DNA from: CAINVV01 sp963663675
Lineage (GTDB): Bacteria > Bacteroidota > Bacteroidia > Bacteroidales > Prolixibacteraceae
Direction of reading: 5' to 3'
Assembly (NCBI GenBank): GCA_963663675.1
Contig: OY760498.1
Coordinates: forward strand, 2,046,001 to 2,110,000
Length of the DNA stretch: 64,000 nt
The translations under genes and the position numbers were made by a program. Shown one piece after another: positions 25,034 to 33,150 of this stretch. Positions within the stretch are counted from its first letter, which is position 1. Each line of letters begins with the position of its first letter. The notes under the pieces were generated by a model. That model was not told the DNA's origin. It saw only the letters and a list, made by a program, of their open reading frames with translations, and ran no database searches.

Positions 25034-25909
25034 TTAATAGCCTTCCATTAAAGCCAGGATATCTTCAGTTAACAGAAGCCTTTCCTGGTCGCCTTCACTG
25101 GTGTAAACCAGGTACATGAGACTCAGTAATTTTTTTATGAGGCTTATGTCGGTTTCTATCCTGGTAACCACTTTCCCGTATTTCTGAGACTTGTCATACA
25201 GGAACTGAACCTCTTTTGGACTGATTACAGATCCTCTGTGTGCGACATTAATGTAAAAAAGATACTTTTCCGTTGTAGTTCCATAAGCCAGTGAGGTAGC
25301 CAGGTTATCCTCATACACAAGCAACAGCTTATTGGCGAGCATAATAGGAACCAGATCGAGGCGGAAGTTCCTGGCAATTATGAGATACAATACCGTAAGG
25401 GAAAATACATCGCCTGTTTTTGAGAAGAGAAGTTTATCCAGGATTATATTTTCTGCACTTGGAACATCATTCTCCTCGACATCAAAATTGTTGATTCTAA
25501 AAAGAATATGGTTGATTACCGCAACTTTCTCAAGGGAGGTCATTGATTCCGTTATTTCGAGCCATGCCTCGCGGTAGATTTTCTGGATACTGCTCTCTAT
25601 TTTTTCCCGGGAGATATTTGGATGGTGAACGGATGATATTAATATCCAGCCATCCAACAGGGTCCGGTTCTCGTTGTTGATCCATAATTTCATCTGATCG
25701 ACGACAATCTCCCTTTTCAAATAAGTTATAATATCCTCAAGTTTTTTCAGATGTTCTATTGTTCCGGCAGACTGTATCGCATTTTCAAGACTTGGAAGTA
25801 CAACTGATCCCAGCGAAAGTAGCTTATCTTTCACTGATTTGTAGACCAGCTCATCCTCATCATCAAGAAGAGAAATCAAGGCATCCAGTTCCGGATCGTT
25901 ATTTGTCAT
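25034..25909 (-). CDS. SirB1-family / transglutaminase-like N-terminal domain protein
   Basis: A 291-residue cytoplasmic protein related to the SirB1/COG2912 group. The central block SLEKVAVINHILFRINNFDVEENDVPSAENIILDKLLFSKTGDVFSLTVLYLIIARNFRLDLVPIMLANKLLLVY follows the family pattern (NxLxF, GNPxSLxxlYLxiAxrlgl). The Cys and catalytic residues of true transglutaminases are not evident, so an enzymatic role is doubtful. The N-terminal ~100 residues are helical and variable, like a HEAT-type region (DDEDELVYKSVKDKLLSLGSVVLPSLENAI). Its ATG comes one base after the stop of the upstream nucleoside phosphorylase gene, so the two are translationally linked. Function unknown. Confidence 0.8.
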   Translation of the reverse strand: MTNNDPELDALISLLDDEDELVYKSVKDKLLSLGSVVLPSLENAIQSAGTIEHLKKLEDIITYLKREIVVDQMKLWINNENRTLLDGWILISSVHHPNISREKIESSIQKIYREAWLEITESMTSLEKVAVINHILFRINNFDVEENDVPSAENIILDKLLFSKTGDVFSLTVLYLIIARNFRLDLVPIMLANKLLLVYEDNLATSLAYGTTTEKYLFYINVAHRGSVISPKEVQFLYDKSQKYGKVVTRIETDISLIKKLLSLMYLVYTSEGDQERLLLTEDILALMEGY

Positions 25910-25910
25910 A

Positions 25911-26780
25911 TCAGATTCGATCTAAAACTTTTTTAACTAATTGGATCATCACTGGTTTATAATCTTCGTTAGCCTTTTTTGAAACCCTGTTGGCAATGAT
26001 GATGCAAACCGTCAACGCCTTGTGTCCCAATAATTTGCTAAGGCCGTAGATAGCAGAACATTCCATTTCATAATTTGTTATTCGCTGACCTTCAAACCTG
26101 AAAGCTTCAATTTTATCGTTGATCAGGGGATCCGCGATACCTAACCTCAGTTCACGTCCCTGTGGACCATAAAATCCCGGTGCAGATATGGTGATTCCGG
26201 CAACAAATTCATTGTCGATAATCCTGTTAAATAACTGGCTGTCAGATTCAACGACATACGGGGAGGGCAGAAGCTGATTCCAGTCGACATATGATTTGAA
26301 TGCTTTCTCAAACGGAAGATCCGATACCTCATTCCTTCCGTTGTAAAAATTCAGAAGGCCATCGAATCCAATGGCCTTTCTGGAAGCCAGAAAAGCATCG
26401 ACAGGAATATCACTTTGCAAACCTCCTGATGTACCAATCCTGATTATATTCAGGGAGCGGAGTTCCTTCTTTACCTGCCTGGTTTTCAAATCAATATTTA
26501 CCAGGGCATCCAATTCATTGACAACGATGTCTATGTTGTCGGTTCCAATTCCTGTCGATAAAACGGTTATTCTCTTTTGTCCGTAAAATCCTGTTGTAGA
26601 GACAAATTCGCGATTCTCAGTTACTGATTCAATTTTATCGAAAAATGAGGAAATCATTTTTACCCTGCCGGGATCACCAACCAGGATGATGTTCGATGCC
26701 AATTGCTCCGGTCTCATGTGGAGATGAAATATGGTTCCGTCCGGATTGATGATTAACTCTGATGGTTCGATAATTCTCAT
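25911..26780 (-). CDS. Nucleoside phosphorylase (uridine phosphorylase-like)
   Basis: A 289-residue member of the PNP/UDP phosphorylase superfamily. I prefer the ATG at 26780 (MRIIEPSELIINPDG) over an upstream in-frame TTG because it starts the conserved region. Motifs: IILVGDPGRVKMISSFFD (phosphate-binding GDPxR), ITVLSTGIGTDNIDIVVNELDAL, IIRIGTSGGLQSDIPVDAFLAS, and NYEMECSAIYGLSKLLGHKALTVCIIIANR (the MEC/MES ribose-binding motif). It would split nucleosides with phosphate to give bases and ribose 1-phosphate for salvage. Substrate (uridine versus others) is not certain. It is co-transcribed with the SirB1-like gene. Confidence 0.9.
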   Translation of the reverse strand: MRIIEPSELIINPDGTIFHLHMRPEQLASNIILVGDPGRVKMISSFFDKIESVTENREFVSTTGFYGQKRITVLSTGIGTDNIDIVVNELDALVNIDLKTRQVKKELRSLNIIRIGTSGGLQSDIPVDAFLASRKAIGFDGLLNFYNGRNEVSDLPFEKAFKSYVDWNQLLPSPYVVESDSQLFNRIIDNEFVAGITISAPGFYGPQGRELRLGIADPLINDKIEAFRFEGQRITNYEMECSAIYGLSKLLGHKALTVCIIIANRVSKKANEDYKPVMIQLVKKVLDRI

Positions 26781-26838
26781 GATATATTTTTTGAAGTAGT
26801 TCAAAGTTAAAAAAAAGTAGGATGATCCTTAATATTTT

Positions 26839-26846
26839 TAATTTTG
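26839..26846 (+). promoter_or_regulatory. Bacteroidota-type -7 box (TAATTTTG) for the DUF4293 gene
   Basis: TAATTTTG fits TAnnTTTG and predicts a leader of about 14 nt before the ATG at 26867. No clear -33 element. Confidence 0.4.
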
Positions 26847-26866
26847 CAACAAAAATTTAGCTGATT

Positions 26867-27331
26867 ATGATTCAAAGAATTCAATCATTGTACCTACTTA
26901 TTGCTGCTATTTTCGTTGTAGTACTTTTTTTTGTGCCACTTGCAGGTCTGTCCGGCAAAGAAGGTAACCTCTATTTAGTCTACCTGTCTGGGGTTGTCTC
27001 AGAAGGTTCGCTTAATGGTGCAGCAAACCAGAAATCATGGCCCCTGTTGATCTATACCTGCCTTGTTTTGGTACTGCTGGTATGGACCATATTCCGGTAT
27101 GGCAACAGAGCTATTCAGCTAAGGCTTTCTTATATTGCCATTTTGCTTCTTATTGGATTGACAGCCCTGATCTATTATTATGTCTGGAATAGCCAGAATA
27201 GCCTGGGAGGCATTTATTCCCTGAAAATATATTTCAGCTTTCCTTTGGTATCAGCAGTCTTTGTGTACCTGGCTGTCAAGGGTATAGCCAAAGATGAAAA
27301 GCTCATAAAATCAATCGACAGAATTCGCTAG
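26867..27331 (+). CDS. DUF4293 membrane protein
   Basis: A 154-residue protein with four hydrophobic segments (about residues 9-28, 51-72, 84-107, 121-142). The N-terminus MIQRIQSLYLLIAAIFVVVLFFVPLAGL is the hallmark of DUF4293, a family limited to Bacteroidota. Function is unknown. It has its own short-leader promoter and overlaps the end of the convergent free-methionine sulfoxide reductase gene by 4 bases. Confidence 0.88.
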   Translation: MIQRIQSLYLLIAAIFVVVLFFVPLAGLSGKEGNLYLVYLSGVVSEGSLNGAANQKSWPLLIYTCLVLVLLVWTIFRYGNRAIQLRLSYIAILLLIGLTALIYYYVWNSQNSLGGIYSLKIYFSFPLVSAVFVYLAVKGIAKDEKLIKSIDRIR

Positions 27332-27786
27332 AAATAAACAGACATTTTTTCCGCAATGGCGGAAAGGAATAGCTCATCCTCCGCCGTAAACGGTGCATAA
27401 GCATGTGAATCAATATCTATTTCAGCTACAAACAAACCGTTTTTCAGAATCGGGACGACAATCTCACTTTGTACCTCCATACTACAGGCAATGTAATTGG
27501 TTTGTTCTGTAACATCCTGTACAATCATTGACTTTTTACTTTCGGCAACCTGACCGCAAATACCCTTTCCAACCGGAATATGCGTGTGTTCGGTCGGTTT
27601 ACCGTCAAAAGGCCCCAAAATCAGCATATTAGACTCTGAGTCAAGCAGATAAAAACCTACCCAGTCATAATGTGGGATGTTGGTTTTTAAAAGCACGGCA
27701 GTTTTTGACAACAATGTCATTAAAGAAGGTTTCTCTGCCTCTATTTCCTCAAACTGTCTCAGAACTGTCAAAAAAAATTGCTCCAT
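27328..27786 (-). CDS. GAF-domain free methionine-(R)-sulfoxide reductase
   Basis: A 152-residue single GAF domain protein of the fRMsr family, which reduces free methionine-R-sulfoxide. The family blocks HYDWVGFYLLD, LGPFDGKPTEHTHIPVGKGICGQ and TNYIACSMEVQSEIVVPI are present. Cys 101 (YIACS) fits the catalytic Cys (Cys118 of E. coli YebR) and Cys 77 (GICG) the resolving Cys (Cys84); the position of the third family Cys (Cys94) appears to be Met here. It is the last gene of the yigZ-pyrB-pyrI-fRMsr unit, 9 bases after pyrI. Confidence 0.9.
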   Translation of the reverse strand: MEQFFLTVLRQFEEIEAEKPSLMTLLSKTAVLLKTNIPHYDWVGFYLLDSESNMLILGPFDGKPTEHTHIPVGKGICGQVAESKKSMIVQDVTEQTNYIACSMEVQSEIVVPILKNGLFVAEIDIDSHAYAPFTAEDELFLSAIAEKMSVYF

Positions 27787-27795
27787 TGTTCCTGC

Positions 27796-28248
27796 TTATT
27801 TGATTTTGATTTCGTTCTCGTAGGTAATTTTTTCACAATAATAACACTTCATTTCAATGGGTTTATCATTGATAATTTGAAACCGTGTGCTGACACTCTC
27901 AGCGTTGGTAATGCATTTTGGATTGAAACAGCGAACAATTCCTATTACCTGATCCGGAATTTGAACTACCCGCTTTTCAACGACTTCATAGTTCCGGATG
28001 GTATTTAGTTTGGCGTTGGGTGCAACCAGGGCAATTTTGTTGACCTCTTCGTCTTCAAAATAGCGATTGGCAATCTTTATGATGGCCTTCGTACCCATGA
28101 CCTTGCTGTCAAGGTTATTGCCAAATGTTACCATGTTCTCAACTTCGTCCAGCTTCAATATTTGAACCACTTTAAACAGTGCCCTGGTTGGTATATGGTC
28201 GATTACGGTACCATCTTTTATGGCACTGACATTTAACTGCTTTTCCAT
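27796..28248 (-). CDS. pyrI: Aspartate carbamoyltransferase regulatory subunit
   Basis: A 150-residue regulatory chain of ATCase that binds nucleotide effectors (CTP, ATP) and links catalytic trimers. The N-terminal effector domain (LNVSAIKDGTVIDHIPTRALFKVVQIL, GTKAIIKIANR) is followed by the zinc domain with four cysteines (CFNPKCITNAE ... MKCYYCEK). All ligands are present. It lies 10 bases after pyrB, giving the pyrB-pyrI order known from enteric bacteria, so pyrimidine synthesis here should show allosteric control. Confidence 0.97.
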   Translation of the reverse strand: MEKQLNVSAIKDGTVIDHIPTRALFKVVQILKLDEVENMVTFGNNLDSKVMGTKAIIKIANRYFEDEEVNKIALVAPNAKLNTIRNYEVVEKRVVQIPDQVIGIVRCFNPKCITNAESVSTRFQIINDKPIEMKCYYCEKITYENEIKIK

Positions 28249-28258
28249 ATTATTTGTA

Positions 28259-29176
28259 TTACTGAAGGTTTAACAAATGAGAAATGATCGCCATCCTGGT
28301 AAAGACGCCGTTCCTGGCCTGTGTGAAATAGTAGGCCTTCGGATTGCTGTCAACATTGGTATGAATCTCGTTGATTCTGGGTAACGGATGTAATATTTTC
28401 ATATTCGGTTTAGTATTTTCCAGCATCTCATTCCTGAGAATATATACATTTTTAACTTTCTCATATTCAACAGGATCTATAAATCTTTCCTTCTGAACAC
28501 GTGTCATATAAATGATATCTGCCTGACTGATGATATCATTGAATTCGAGATGTTCAAAATAGCGAATGCCTTTTTGCGAAAGAAAAAGCTTATACTCGTC
28601 GGGCATTGCCAGTTCCGGAGGAGCAATAAAATTGAAGATGGGGTTGTTGAACTGCGACATGGCCATCAGCAGGCTGTGCACTGTTCTTCCGTATTTCAAA
28701 TCTCCAACCATGAAAAGATTGATGTCATCCAGTCTGCCCTGAGTTTTCATGATGGAAAACATATCGAGCAATGTCTGACTCGGATGTTGATTTGCGCCAT
28801 CCCCGGCATTGATGACAGGAACATCAGCTACTTCAGCCGCGTACCGGGCACTTCCTTCCAACGGATGACGCATAATGATCATATCTGCATAATTACTGAC
28901 CATTTTGATAGTATCGTGCAGTGTTTCACCCTTTGATACACTGGACGAATTAGAATCCGAAAATCCGATGATTTTACCACCCAGCCGATTGATGGCCGTT
29001 TCAAAGCTTAGTCTGGTCCTTGTTGATGGTTCAAAGAATAGAGTTGCAATCACTTTCCCTTTTAACAACGACTGAGAAGGATTTGCTTCAAATTTTTGTG
29101 AGAGCTCCATGATCTTCAAATAATCCTCTTTGGTAAAATCGGTGATTGAAATTAAACTTTTTTGGCTCATAATCAA
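28259..29176 (-). CDS. pyrB: Aspartate carbamoyltransferase catalytic subunit
   Basis: A 305-residue catalytic chain that joins carbamoyl phosphate and aspartate in the first committed pyrimidine step. Substrate motifs are intact: FEPSTRTRLSFETA (carbamoyl phosphate), MRHPLEGSARYAAE, INAGDGANQHPSQTLLDMFSI and MTRVQKERF, with HPLPRINEI near the end. The start is MIMSQKS; the second Met (two codons in) is equally possible. It follows yigZ after 34 bases and precedes pyrI by 10 bases. Confidence 0.97.
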   Translation of the reverse strand: MIMSQKSLISITDFTKEDYLKIMELSQKFEANPSQSLLKGKVIATLFFEPSTRTRLSFETAINRLGGKIIGFSDSNSSSVSKGETLHDTIKMVSNYADMIIMRHPLEGSARYAAEVADVPVINAGDGANQHPSQTLLDMFSIMKTQGRLDDINLFMVGDLKYGRTVHSLLMAMSQFNNPIFNFIAPPELAMPDEYKLFLSQKGIRYFEHLEFNDIISQADIIYMTRVQKERFIDPVEYEKVKNVYILRNEMLENTKPNMKILHPLPRINEIHTNVDSNPKAYYFTQARNGVFTRMAIISHLLNLQ

Positions 29177-29210
29177 TTATTTAGAATTTTATTTTATACT
29201 CCGGCATTGC

Positions 29211-29807
29211 TTATGGGGCAACTACGCCCTCAATCTTGGCCAACTTCGCTTTGATTTCCTCCAGTTTGGCAGATCTGACTTTTATCCTGATCATGCTCTG
29301 CAGATCAAATTGTGTGTTAATTATTTCCAGTTGTTCTTCCTTGATCAGTAGCATCAGGTTGTTCATCGCTGAATAATCAAAGATTATATCCAATTCGTGC
29401 TCATATGTTCGATTGACAATTTCTGCATTTGCGATAGCATCGAATGCGGCCTGCCTGTATGCCTGAATTAGACCGCTAACTCCTAACAGAGTTCCACCAA
29501 AATACCTTATAACAACAATCAGCAGATTTGTCAGCTTTTTGGACTGTATTTGTCCGAAAATAGGCTTCCCGGCAGTTCCTGATGGTTCACCGTCATCATT
29601 GACCCTGTATCTTTCGTGATCAATTCCGAGACTCCATGCATAACAACAGTGCCTTGCCGAGAAATGTTCTTTCCTGATGCCGGTCAGTATCAATTTTATT
29701 TCTTCTTCACTACTGACAGGATACGCAAAAGACAGAAACTTGCTGCCTTTCTCTTTGTACAATCCTTCGGATGGTTCTGCGATCGTTTGATAAGTATCTA
29801 ATACCAT
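29211..29807 (-). CDS. IMPACT/YigZ family protein
   Basis: A 198-residue protein of the UPF0029/IMPACT family. The N-terminal domain holds EKGSKFLSFAYPVSSEEEIKLILTGIRKEHFSARHCCYAWSLG and the family signature NDDGEPSGTAGKPIFGQI, then LLIVVIRYFGGTLLGVSGLIQAYRQAA. The C-terminal ~70 residues form the small ferredoxin-like DUF1949 domain. A role in translation-related stress or ribosome-associated control has been proposed for relatives but is not established. It is the first gene of the unit leading to pyrB-pyrI. Dispersed repeat copy C lies just upstream. Confidence 0.92.
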   Translation of the reverse strand: MVLDTYQTIAEPSEGLYKEKGSKFLSFAYPVSSEEEIKLILTGIRKEHFSARHCCYAWSLGIDHERYRVNDDGEPSGTAGKPIFGQIQSKKLTNLLIVVIRYFGGTLLGVSGLIQAYRQAAFDAIANAEIVNRTYEHELDIIFDYSAMNNLMLLIKEEQLEIINTQFDLQSMIRIKVRSAKLEEIKAKLAKIEGVVAP

Positions 29808-29818
29808 CGTTTATGTGT

Positions 29819-29938
29819 TGAAATACAACCATGAACTGCCCTCCCGACATGTCTTGACCAATCCGGAATGATTATTTTGGTTTTAGTTTCGCTGACCTTC
29901 ATTTTCATGCGGCAAAAAACAATTTCTTTACACATGAA
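29819..29938 (+). repeat. Dispersed intergenic repeat, copy C
   Basis: Begins TGAAATACAACCATGA, like copies B and D. Its middle (ATGAACTGC, CCGA, TTGACC, GAATGAT) aligns with copy A, and CGCTGACCTTCATTTTCAT (29890-29908) matches the A/B 19-mer at 15 of 19 positions. It ends CACATGAA; the ATG opens a three-codon frame. It lies between dnaA and yigZ, both on the minus strand. Confidence 0.65.
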
Positions 29939-29985
29939 TTTTTAAATAAAAAAAAAGCAAACTTTTCAGTCTGCCTATTCAAAGA

Positions 29986-31416
29986 TTACATTTTCAATTT
30001 ATTTTCGATCTCATCTATACTCAATCTGAAATTTTTATCCATCTCTTTCAGGTTGGATACCGTTCTGCAGGCATGAAGAACAGTTGCGTGATCCTTACCA
30101 CCTATCTGGGATCCTATTGAGGCCAGGGAAGACTGGGTAAGATTCTTGGAAAAGTACATCGCAATCTGCCTTGCCTGTACGATTTCCCTCTTTCTCGTCT
30201 TAACTGACAGTGAATCAACGGGAATGCAGAAATAATCAGAAACAACCTTGGAAATATAATCGATCGTCAATTCTCTTTTGGTATTGTTTACCAGTTTATT
30301 AATCATTTTTATCGCCAGATCGAGCGTAATCTCCTTTTTATTGAGGGTTGCCTGCGCCAGCAGGGAGATTAAAGCTCCTTCGAGTTCCCTGACATTGCTG
30401 TTAATATGCGAAGCGATATATTCAAGTACTTCTTCGGAAATAACAATACCATCCTTGTAAATTTTCTTCCGGAGAATATTCATCCTGGTTTCAAAATCCG
30501 GTACCTGCAGATCAGCTGTCAATCCCCATTTGAAACGTGAAAGCAGGCGTTGTTCCATTCCTTTCAATTCAATGGGCGATTTGTCAGAAGTAAGGATAAG
30601 TTGTTTGCCTGACTGATGCAAGTGATTGAATATGTGGAAGAAAGTCTCCTGTGTTTTTTCTTTTCCGGCAAATTCCTGCACATCATCAATAATCAAAACG
30701 TCAATCATCTGGTAGAAATGCAAAAAATCGTTCCGTGAATTGTTGCGCGTGGCTTCGGAAAACTGGATAAAAAACTTATTGGCATTTACATACAAAACAA
30801 TCTTATCAGGAAACCGCTCTTTTACCTCGATGCCTATTGCCTGGGCAAGATGGGTTTTCCCCAGTCCCGAGTTACCATACAACATCAACGGATTAAATGC
30901 GGTTCCTCCTGGTTTCTGAGCAACAGCATAACCGGCACTGCGGGCCAGCCTGTTACATTCACCTTCAATAAAATTGTCGAATGTATTGTCTGATTTTAAT
31001 TGTGAATCAATCTGAATCTTCTGGATGCCCGGAATAACAAATGGATTTCTTATTCCGCTCTCCTCAGATGGCAGCATTGCTGAGACAGGCTTATTTTTTA
31101 AGTTGTTATTTTGATTGGTGGGTAATTTTATGGTATAAGGTTTATTATTGACACTGTTATTGTTATCTACAACAACGTTGTACTCAAGTTTTGCGCCTGT
31201 TCCCAATTCTTTTCTTAAAGTCTTTCTCAGGATATCAATGTATTGCTCTTCGAGGTATTCATAGAAGAAAGGACTCGGGACTTGTATTGTTAGGATATTG
31301 TTCTCGAGTTTTAACGGAACAATAGGCTCGAACCAGGTTCGGTAACTTATGTTGGGTACATTGTCTTTGATAATCTTCAGACAATTTTCCCAGATTAATG
31401 CGTGATCTTTCTCCAT
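29986..31416 (-). CDS. dnaA: Chromosomal replication initiator DnaA
   Basis: A 476-residue replication initiator. Domain I is at the N-terminus (ALIWENCLKIIKDNVPNISYRTWFEPIVPLKL), then a variable linker (~85-135). The AAA+ domain has Walker A GNSGLGKTHLAQAIG, Walker B LIIDDVQEFAGKEKTQETFFHIFN and the sensor region LSRFKWGLTADLQVPDFETR. The C-terminal DNA-binding domain ends with the DnaA signature IGSQIGGKDHATVLHACRTV. All key motifs are intact. An AT-rich 327-base region lies immediately upstream. Confidence 0.98.
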   Translation of the reverse strand: MEKDHALIWENCLKIIKDNVPNISYRTWFEPIVPLKLENNILTIQVPSPFFYEYLEEQYIDILRKTLRKELGTGAKLEYNVVVDNNNSVNNKPYTIKLPTNQNNNLKNKPVSAMLPSEESGIRNPFVIPGIQKIQIDSQLKSDNTFDNFIEGECNRLARSAGYAVAQKPGGTAFNPLMLYGNSGLGKTHLAQAIGIEVKERFPDKIVLYVNANKFFIQFSEATRNNSRNDFLHFYQMIDVLIIDDVQEFAGKEKTQETFFHIFNHLHQSGKQLILTSDKSPIELKGMEQRLLSRFKWGLTADLQVPDFETRMNILRKKIYKDGIVISEEVLEYIASHINSNVRELEGALISLLAQATLNKKEITLDLAIKMINKLVNNTKRELTIDYISKVVSDYFCIPVDSLSVKTRKREIVQARQIAMYFSKNLTQSSLASIGSQIGGKDHATVLHACRTVSNLKEMDKNFRLSIDEIENKLKM

Positions 31417-31743
31417 TTAGGTTGCGGTAAAAAAAATTAAAAACTTCAAAAAAATAACTTCACTTCGATTTTTTGGAAAAAGACTCCCGCTAATTAAAAT
31501 GCGTAATACAGTCCATCATCTAATTGTATATAAATCAATTTAATACTTTTGTTTAAAAATCATAACCGCCTGATTATCAGCGATATAGAATTTATATGAG
31601 GCCAAAATGTTGATGTAATGTTACTTCGACATATTATCAACCTCTAAAATTTTTGATGTTTTATCTTTTGTCGGATGACAAAAAATCTAAAAAATCATCT
31701 CTTTTTCGTTGGGTTAAATTAGTTAAAAAAGATTAATCCAAAA
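31417..31743. other. 327-base AT-rich region upstream of dnaA
   Basis: No gene is visible. It is strongly AT-rich and contains loose DnaA-box-like words (TTATCAGCG 31574-31582, TTATCAACC 31634-31642, and TGTTGATGT on the other strand near 31609), each with two or more mismatches to TTATCCACA. An inverted repeat TTTTGTC-GGAT-GACAAAA lies at 31666-31683. It could hold dnaA control sites or part of an origin; the evidence is weak. Confidence 0.45.
31666..31683. repeat. Perfect 7-bp inverted repeat TTTTGTC-GGAT-GACAAAA
   Basis: The arms 31666-31672 and 31677-31683 are exactly complementary. On the minus strand it lies about 60 bases after the MCE gene stop and is followed by an A/T-rich run, so it may be a weak terminator of that gene. 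Confidence 0.4.
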
Positions 31744-33012
31744 TTACTTTGAACAAATTTTTAAGGCTTTTTTCAGAGATATTTCTTCTTTGTTCTGATA
31801 TGCCTTTAAAGATGCCTGAGGAAAAGATAGTTGCACTTTATTTAGAATCGTTCTAACTTTATCATAAGATTTATCCTCCCCTGCAAAATACAAAAAGCCG
31901 GATTTGTTCCTTTCTTCTGTAATATTGCTTAGCCCTTGAAAAACCGGCGAATTTAGTGGTAATTGAACGGAAGAGCTGAATAAAAAAACTTTAAAGTCGA
32001 TAGTTTCATTTGTCTTATAGGAAGCTCCTGGAGCAAGATAAACTTCTTTTCCGAAGTCAAATGCTGAAACTTTCAGATAGCGGTGAGGGTTTCTCTTCAG
32101 ATCGACAAGTAACTGGTTCAGGTTAGTACTTGATTCGGTTAGGCTGTTGTACAAAGTTGAATCTTTAACAAGCAATCCAAGCGACCCTTTGGCATCATTA
32201 ATATTGGACAGAACAGTGTCCAGCCCTGCAACTGCCTGGTTGATATGGTTTAAAGTGGATTTTAATTCGGATGGACTGATCGAATCACTGATTGTAGAAA
32301 AGTTATTCAGTATATTCCCCAGCGCTTTTGAATCTTTGTTCAGATTATCGGTAAGCTCTTTAATACTGACCACGGATGAAGAAAGATTGTGCTTTTGTTC
32401 GCTGACAACTCCACTTAAATCACGGGAGATTTGTTCCAGGTTCTGCATCGTCAGGCTGATCTGCTCGATACTTTTATTGATGCCGTTCCTGGAATCACTG
32501 TTCAAGATAATTGCTACAGCGGATACAATAGAATCAAGTGAAACGATAAGGCGTTCCGCTTTAGCTTTGATCGGTGCAATCTGCTCGGAGACCTGGCTGA
32601 TGATATCCGACTCAATTTTGGATTGAATGGTGTCATTGTGCTTGTAAAAGCCGGTAGAATGACCAAGATTTAATTTAACAACCTTTGATCCAAGGAGATC
32701 GCTGCTGGCAATCTCAGCAACAGTACCAACGGGCAAAGGGAATTTGTTGACAACTGCAAGTTTGACAATCAGGTCACCGGAGAGGTCTTCGGCAAAATAG
32801 ATCTCCCTGACATAACCGATTTTTAAGCCATTGAGCTGAACAATGGTGGATGCTTCCAGTCCGCCCACATTTTTGTATCGGGCAATGTAAACTTTTTCAG
32901 TGCGGAATATATCTCTTCCCTTCAAAAAATTGATTCCCCAAACTACTATTATAAAAGTGACAGCCAGAACAATACCTATTTTTGAGGCTTTTGAAAATTT
33001 TACAATCTGCAT
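31744..33012 (-). CDS. MlaD/MCE family lipid-transport protein
   Basis: A 422-residue protein with one N-terminal TM anchor (residues ~10-30, IGIVLAVTFIIVVWGINFLKG) and one MCE domain (~38-118: YKNVGGLEASTIVQLNGLKIGYVREIYFAED ... VNKFPLPVGTVAEIASSDLLGSKVVKLNLG). A long helical region rich in Ser, Leu and Asn follows (~130-320), as in MCE proteins that form tunnels, then a C-terminal ~100-residue domain. MlaD-type proteins bind phospholipids in the periplasm for transport between membranes. The MlaE/MlaF partners are not in the window. A TACCTTTG box (33090-33097, minus) may be its promoter. Confidence 0.92.
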   Translation of the reverse strand: MQIVKFSKASKIGIVLAVTFIIVVWGINFLKGRDIFRTEKVYIARYKNVGGLEASTIVQLNGLKIGYVREIYFAEDLSGDLIVKLAVVNKFPLPVGTVAEIASSDLLGSKVVKLNLGHSTGFYKHNDTIQSKIESDIISQVSEQIAPIKAKAERLIVSLDSIVSAVAIILNSDSRNGINKSIEQISLTMQNLEQISRDLSGVVSEQKHNLSSSVVSIKELTDNLNKDSKALGNILNNFSTISDSISPSELKSTLNHINQAVAGLDTVLSNINDAKGSLGLLVKDSTLYNSLTESSTNLNQLLVDLKRNPHRYLKVSAFDFGKEVYLAPGASYKTNETIDFKVFLFSSSVQLPLNSPVFQGLSNITEERNKSGFLYFAGEDKSYDKVRTILNKVQLSFPQASLKAYQNKEEISLKKALKICSK

Positions 33013-33089
33013 ATTGCTTTATTCAGGTTTTCAGTGAATCACTCAACGCTCAACCGGGTTTTAATTCCGCCGGTATTCTGAACAATAAG

Positions 33090-33097
33090 CAAAGGTA
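33090..33097 (-). promoter_or_regulatory. Bacteroidota-type -7 box (TACCTTTG) for the MCE gene
   Basis: On the minus strand TACCTTTG fits TAnnTTTG; a TTTG at 33112-33115 lies upstream, but with a short 14-base spacer. Predicted leader is about 70 nt. Confidence 0.35.
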
Positions 33098-33150
33098 AAG
33101 AGGATTTAATTCAAATGAGCTATTATTGACCACTAAGTTTTGAAACAGTG

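Noticed and set aside
31574..31642. Firm oriC call upstream of dnaA
   Set aside because: The DnaA-like words have two or more mismatches and are not clustered as in known origins; kept only as a weak finding.
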